In this document: piece by piece, positions 56,801-60,000 of the stretch
How the letters are laid out: each line of letters starts with the position of its first letter
Position numbering within the stretch: position 1 is the stretch's first letter
Assembly: GCA_914767715.1 (NCBI GenBank)
Contig: OU612070.1
Location: 10,001,501-10,061,500 of the forward strand
DNA: 60,000 nt
DNA from: Membranipora membranacea
Taxonomy: Eukaryota; Bryozoa; Gymnolaemata; Cheilostomatida; Membraniporidae
Direction of reading: 5' to 3'
Made by a program: the position numbers and the translations under genes
Notes under the pieces: model-generated
What the model saw: the letters and a program-made list of their open reading frames with translations, nothing else
Databases searched by the model: none
Told to the model about the DNA's origin: nothing

Positions 56801-59067
56801 GCAAAACTCAGTAGAAATGGGATACCACTACATGTTATTTCCCAGTTGGTGATGGGAACAGCTGCATAACCCCACCTCCCCCACCCAACCTCCCACGCAT
56901 AAAGTGCTTTCTTTGATCTTTTAAGTTCATTGAGAACTTGATAACCATCTTATCATCCAGGGAACTAGGCAGTTATGTAACCTCCTAATATGAGAGCTAT
57001 TAGTTCATTGGGACTTCACGTTTTGAAGTACATTTACTTTGCTGTCATGCTACACAAAACCCAGGGGATAGATGACCTTCTACTGCCAGCCCATACAGTC
57101 TATGTATGTGCGTATTACATGGCTTATTTGCTATCAGAATCATGAAAAAAGCAATCCAATACAGCCAATGTGTTGCTTCTGTAGTTCATAGATAATTATT
57201 TTTTTCATGAGGATAATTTTAGATTCAAATTCCATGTTAAACAATGCCTATAAGTGCATTGATTGATAAACCTCATTTAAAGCTTGCAAAACAGGTAATT
57301 TACTAGACTTCTTTGCTTCTTGTTATTAGCCGGGGTTTGACTTTGTTCACCATATTGTGGTGAACATGACACTATTGTAGGTTGCATGAACCTGGGGGTC
57401 ATTCAATTAAAAACAGCCAAAATCACAACCTGACCTTTAAGGGCATGGCTCACAAATCGCTCACTCATTGATGGAACTATATACAATATGAGTGAGCGAT
57501 TTGGGACAAATTTGTCTAATTGGAAGACCAAGTGTGCAATGTGATAGTGATAATTTGGTGCCTGTACTTTGTATACGGCAACACAGCAATGTCTATTGCT
57601 CTATACAGTGTTTTGTCGTTGGATGGGGGGGAGGGGGCAAGAGTCTGGAGGGTTCAGACTAGCAAATGCATAAAAATGTTGTACCTGTTTACTTGTAAAG
57701 GCTCACAGTGCTACAGAATCAGATAAGAGTGACTGCCAGTGATCTAGCAGGACTGCACTATGCTGTATCTACTCTTATTCAGTTACTGGAGATTTATGAT
57801 TCTGAGGAGGTCCTGCCCTGTGTTCAGGTTTGTTATCGCCCCATTTTCCATCCTGATGGTCATTAACTGGGAGTTTGGCTTCTAGGGAGAAACAGGGGGA
57901 GGGGGAGGATTGATGTAGTGAAACAATGATGTGGTATGGTACAGGCTCTACAAAAGTACTGGAGGCAGGAACAGGAGGACCAAACACCCAGGGGTGGCTT
58001 CATGCTGCTTGGGCCAGTCATGAGAATATTGTAATAGAGAAGGTCTTCAAACAACTCTTGACTCATGGTTTTCAGCTGAATACCTATGCGTTATCCGATG
58101 GTATGCTCCACTGCGTGTTGCATCCATGAGGGTTAGCAAAACTTTAAAAGCCTGATGGTTGCAATAGTTCCTTTTGGCTTCTTTGCTCCTATGGACTTTC
58201 AATGAGGCATAATTGTACCAGAAATCAGTCACTGTTTAAGTCTTCATCCTATATTATCATGTATATATTGTATATTGTAACTGTTATCTTGTGTATCTGT
58301 GTATCTGGTGTATCTGTGTATCTTGTATATTATATCTTGTAGATACATGACTGGCCTGATATGAAGTACAGAGGGGTGATGTTAGACTGCTCTAAGGGAA
58401 GGATAGTACACGAAGCTAATCTGTGGGAGTTAGTCGATAGGTTATCTATTCTTAAAATTAACGAGGTATGTATGGTTTGTCCAAACCAAAGTTAACCAAT
58501 AATGGCGTCTAGACACTCGCTCAACAGGCCTACATTAGATTACCGATTTTAAGTTGTTATAATGTGCATCATCATCTCGCATGCAACAGGAATCTGTAAG
58601 CTCTCAGAGGATGTTGTGACCTTGAAGCTTTCATAACTATCTGAAATTTACATTATTCAATGGTATGTCAAATTGTAGGGTTTTAATTGCATGTAATGTT
58701 TTATGCAAGAGTGCTTGAATGTAAATTAGAGGATTCGTATGGGTTCGATATTTCTGATTAAGTTTTGCTCTGAAAAATATGATGTCTAACATGTTTGCCT
58801 TTATTCTAACATCAACATTAATCAGCTGGGTCAGGAAATCACGTTGAGACATACATTATATATACAATTTCTAATTATAACTTTTTTTGCAGTTGCAAAA
58901 TTGTCATAAATTATGAATTGAGACGCCACCAGGCTCCGCATGCATTACCATGACTTCTCATCTCATCGCTGTTATATTCCTTTGCAGATTCACTTATACA
59001 CAAGAATTGATGCTCCAAAGCACAACTCATCAAATCCTGACATTTGGCAGTTTGCCTACACGCGAAG
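44888..59067 (+). CDS. Ankyrin repeats joined to glycoside hydrolase 20 (partial, runs off the window)
   Basis: The exons are 44888-44924, 46289-46360, 46935-47029, 47593-47747, 49398-49528, 51060-51195, 52299-52534, 53267-53503, 55011-55073, 55466-55646, 57701-57827, 58343-58465 and 58988-59067. All junctions are in phase, giving 557 codons with the 3' end missing. Residues about 60-210 are ankyrin repeats (GTILHLAVENRSKDSVRQLL, TPLHWAASYSTADILQMLI, GVTPLHDAVQRKEPEIVRLL). A Ser/Pro-rich linker follows to about 340. The GH20 N-terminal (chitobiase-type) domain includes RVTASDLAGLHYAVSTLIQL. The catalytic barrel opens IHDWPDMKYRGVMLD, then LKINEIHLYTR and DIWQFAYTRR. The catalytic Asp-Glu pair should lie beyond the window. 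There is no signal peptide, so a cytosolic or nuclear protein is inferred. The 44888 start is preferred because exon 2 is closed in every frame from the nearer upstream acceptor but fits from 46289. Confidence 0.85.
45085..45390. repeat. Clustered short direct and inverted repeats
   Basis: The words cggatgcctatt, ccaccg(g/a)atgcc and their reverse complements recur near 45110-45165 and 45315-45390. The 17-mer cagaggcggatgggttg occurs twice at about 45208-45243. This lies in intron 1 of the ankyrin-GH20 gene and is probably remains of a repetitive element; no borders were found. Confidence 0.5.
47748..49397. other. Large intron 4 of the ankyrin-GH20 gene
   Basis: No exon, mobile-element ends or tandem array could be recognised. 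Short open frames (48235-48495, 48987-49178) lack splice context or family resemblance. Confidence 0.4.
50510..50997 (+). CDS. Candidate nested two-exon gene, 98 residues, unknown family
   Basis: Exon 1 (50510-50579) begins ATGGAAGCT in good context (gccaatATGG) and ends at a gtgagt donor. Exon 2 (50771-50997) follows a cttcag acceptor in phase and runs to TGA. The product starts MEAERFEQLQIMSVSDVESD (acidic) and contains MEMADNVILLDIINVTYVSV. It ends RRILYRLYQEQM. I do not recognise it. It lies in intron 5 of the ankyrin-GH20 gene on the same strand, so it could also be an alternative first or last exon set of that gene, or a relic of a mobile gene. Matching splice signals and phase are the only support. 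Confidence 0.4.
51278..51325. repeat. Simple repeat rich in tgtatatt
   Basis: Imperfect tandem tgtatattg-type units lie in intron 6 of the ankyrin-GH20 gene. A similar tract (gtatctgtgtatctggtg-like) lies at about 58261-58340, ending at the exon 12 acceptor. Confidence 0.7.
53612..54196. mobile_element. Long foldback element flanked by TTAA
   Basis: TTAA at 53612-53615 and 54193-54196 encloses 577 bp that begin AGGGCAACCAAGGTTTCAAA and end in the near reverse complement. The arms, each about 280 bp, stay paired with mismatches almost to the centre (around 53905-53912), where gcttagagtcagcaacta is mirrored. The TTAA flank suggests a piggyBac-type non-autonomous element. It has no coding frame. 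It lies in intron 8 of the ankyrin-GH20 gene, so the pre-mRNA would carry a very long hairpin. Confidence 0.85.
55647..57700. other. Large intron 10 of the ankyrin-GH20 gene
   Basis: It contains one copy of the dispersed motif ctctagaggagttaagtatt (55806-55825) followed by gcaagaggaaaagttcacc, and the 16-bp perfect inverted repeat 57453-57468/57488-57503 (caaatcgctcactcat). No exon or transposon with defined ends was recognised. Confidence 0.45.
57453..57503. repeat. 16-bp perfect inverted repeat
   Basis: CAAATCGCTCACTCAT at 57453-57468 is mirrored at 57488-57503 around a 19-base loop. Confidence 0.75.
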
Positions 59068-60000
59068 GTTTGTTACCCTTTTCTTCCATCGAGCGTTGAT
59101 TTAGCTGAGAAAACTTTGATCAATCCACTAAGACTAGTTAGGAGTTGTGTCCGCTTAATGCTTTGCTATTTTTTTCTACTTGTTGTATAAAGTTAGTATT
59201 GTCAATTGAAATTTCAGTTAACATTCTTTCTTTGTCGGTCAATCTCAAATTACACTTACACACCTATTGCTATTAAATTGTACATTTTTTGGCTAAAAAT
59301 ACCTGATAACACGCATAACTTACCAGAAATTTTATGTTTTGGGCAGACAAGCGTGTTTTGCAATTTGAGAGACAACATGTAACTTGGCATAGCGCTGATG
59401 AGAAGCCAAAGACACCCGTAGGCCTAATGTCCTTCCCACAGTTACAAAAATAGATTAAATTCAGATAAATTTAGATCCTCAATCTTGTGATAATCCTGTT
59501 TAAATGTGCCAGAACACGTGTGATCTTGCCAATTAATTTGGATTAAAATTTCAAAGACTTTCCGTCCAATGTCTAATTATTGCATAGTCATATTTTTTGT
59601 TTGTTTGAGCTGCAGCAAATTTGCGAGTTAATTAATTTTGTTTAAACGGTTGTTAATAAGTGCATGGGGTGGGCGGGCCAGCAAACCAGATGAAACAAAC
59701 CATCTCCCACACCATTCTCAGAAACCGAGGGATAAAAAATGTTTTTGATAACATTTTTTATTTTACTATTTTTTTGCTGTTTTTGTAAAAAAAATAGTTT
59801 TCACATTCGCCCAGGGTTTGAATACTGTGAATTAGAAACACCGGCAACAAGTTATCTAAATTTCGATGTTATCTTATTTATATATTAATTAATTTAATTA
59901 CCAGACAAACTTTATGAGGATTGGCCCGGATAAGAACTCATAATGAAGGTCACACAGCCTTTTACTGATTTGTACTTTTAAATATGAACAACAGTTAGTC
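59068..60000. other. Start of intron 13 of the ankyrin-GH20 gene
   Basis: After the donor at 59068 no further exon matching the GH20 barrel is found before the window ends. The tail is AT-rich with a T-rich stretch near 59740-59800. Confidence 0.5.

Overview
This window is nuclear DNA of an animal. All the protein-coding genes are split by GT-AG introns (about 0.1-5 kb), the DNA is AT-rich, and it is littered with short non-autonomous transposons, tRNA-derived SINE-like units and simple repeats. The gene set (NAA40, SQOR, MAN2C1, DAP3/mS29, a CD225 membrane protein) is ancient and animal-wide. The mix of conserved genes with lineage-specific ones would fit an early-branching or marine invertebrate such as a sponge or cnidarian, but I cannot name the species from sequence alone. 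Exons below were joined by hand from homology, reading-frame continuity across each junction, and splice sites.

Layout. 1-2559: intergenic, with a tandem repeat and a small foldback element. 2560-7958 (-): NAA40, N-terminal histone acetyltransferase, 8 exons. 9333-16845 (-): SQOR, mitochondrial sulfide:quinone oxidoreductase, 10 exons, with a hAT-like element in intron 7. 18779-37785 (-): MAN2C1, cytosolic GH38 alpha-mannosidase, 22 exons. Its intron 16 holds a complete gene on the opposite strand (23123-25779, +), a two-membrane-segment CD225/dispanin protein. 37968-40902 (+): DAP3, GTP-binding mitoribosomal protein mS29, head-to-head with MAN2C1 across 182 bp. 42163-44774 (-): an unrecognised 260-residue protein with a Cys-rich, ZAD-like N-terminus. 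44888 to beyond 59067 (+): head-to-head with the previous gene across 113 bp, a gene joining ankyrin repeats to a glycoside hydrolase family 20 (beta-N-acetylhexosaminidase) region; it runs off the window. One of its introns holds a possible 98-residue, two-exon nested gene (50510-50997).

The most notable item is the ankyrin-GH20 protein. It shows no signal peptide, so it may be a cytosolic or nuclear hexosaminidase-like protein, and it lies near MAN2C1, which trims free oligosaccharides in the cytosol. Two gene pairs share short divergent promoters. The mobile DNA includes two TTAA-flanked inverted-repeat elements, two inverted-repeat elements that each carry a tRNA-like pol III promoter, a tandemly duplicated 386-bp tRNA-derived unit, a hAT-like element with a perfect 8-bp target duplication, and a LINE reverse-transcriptase relic.
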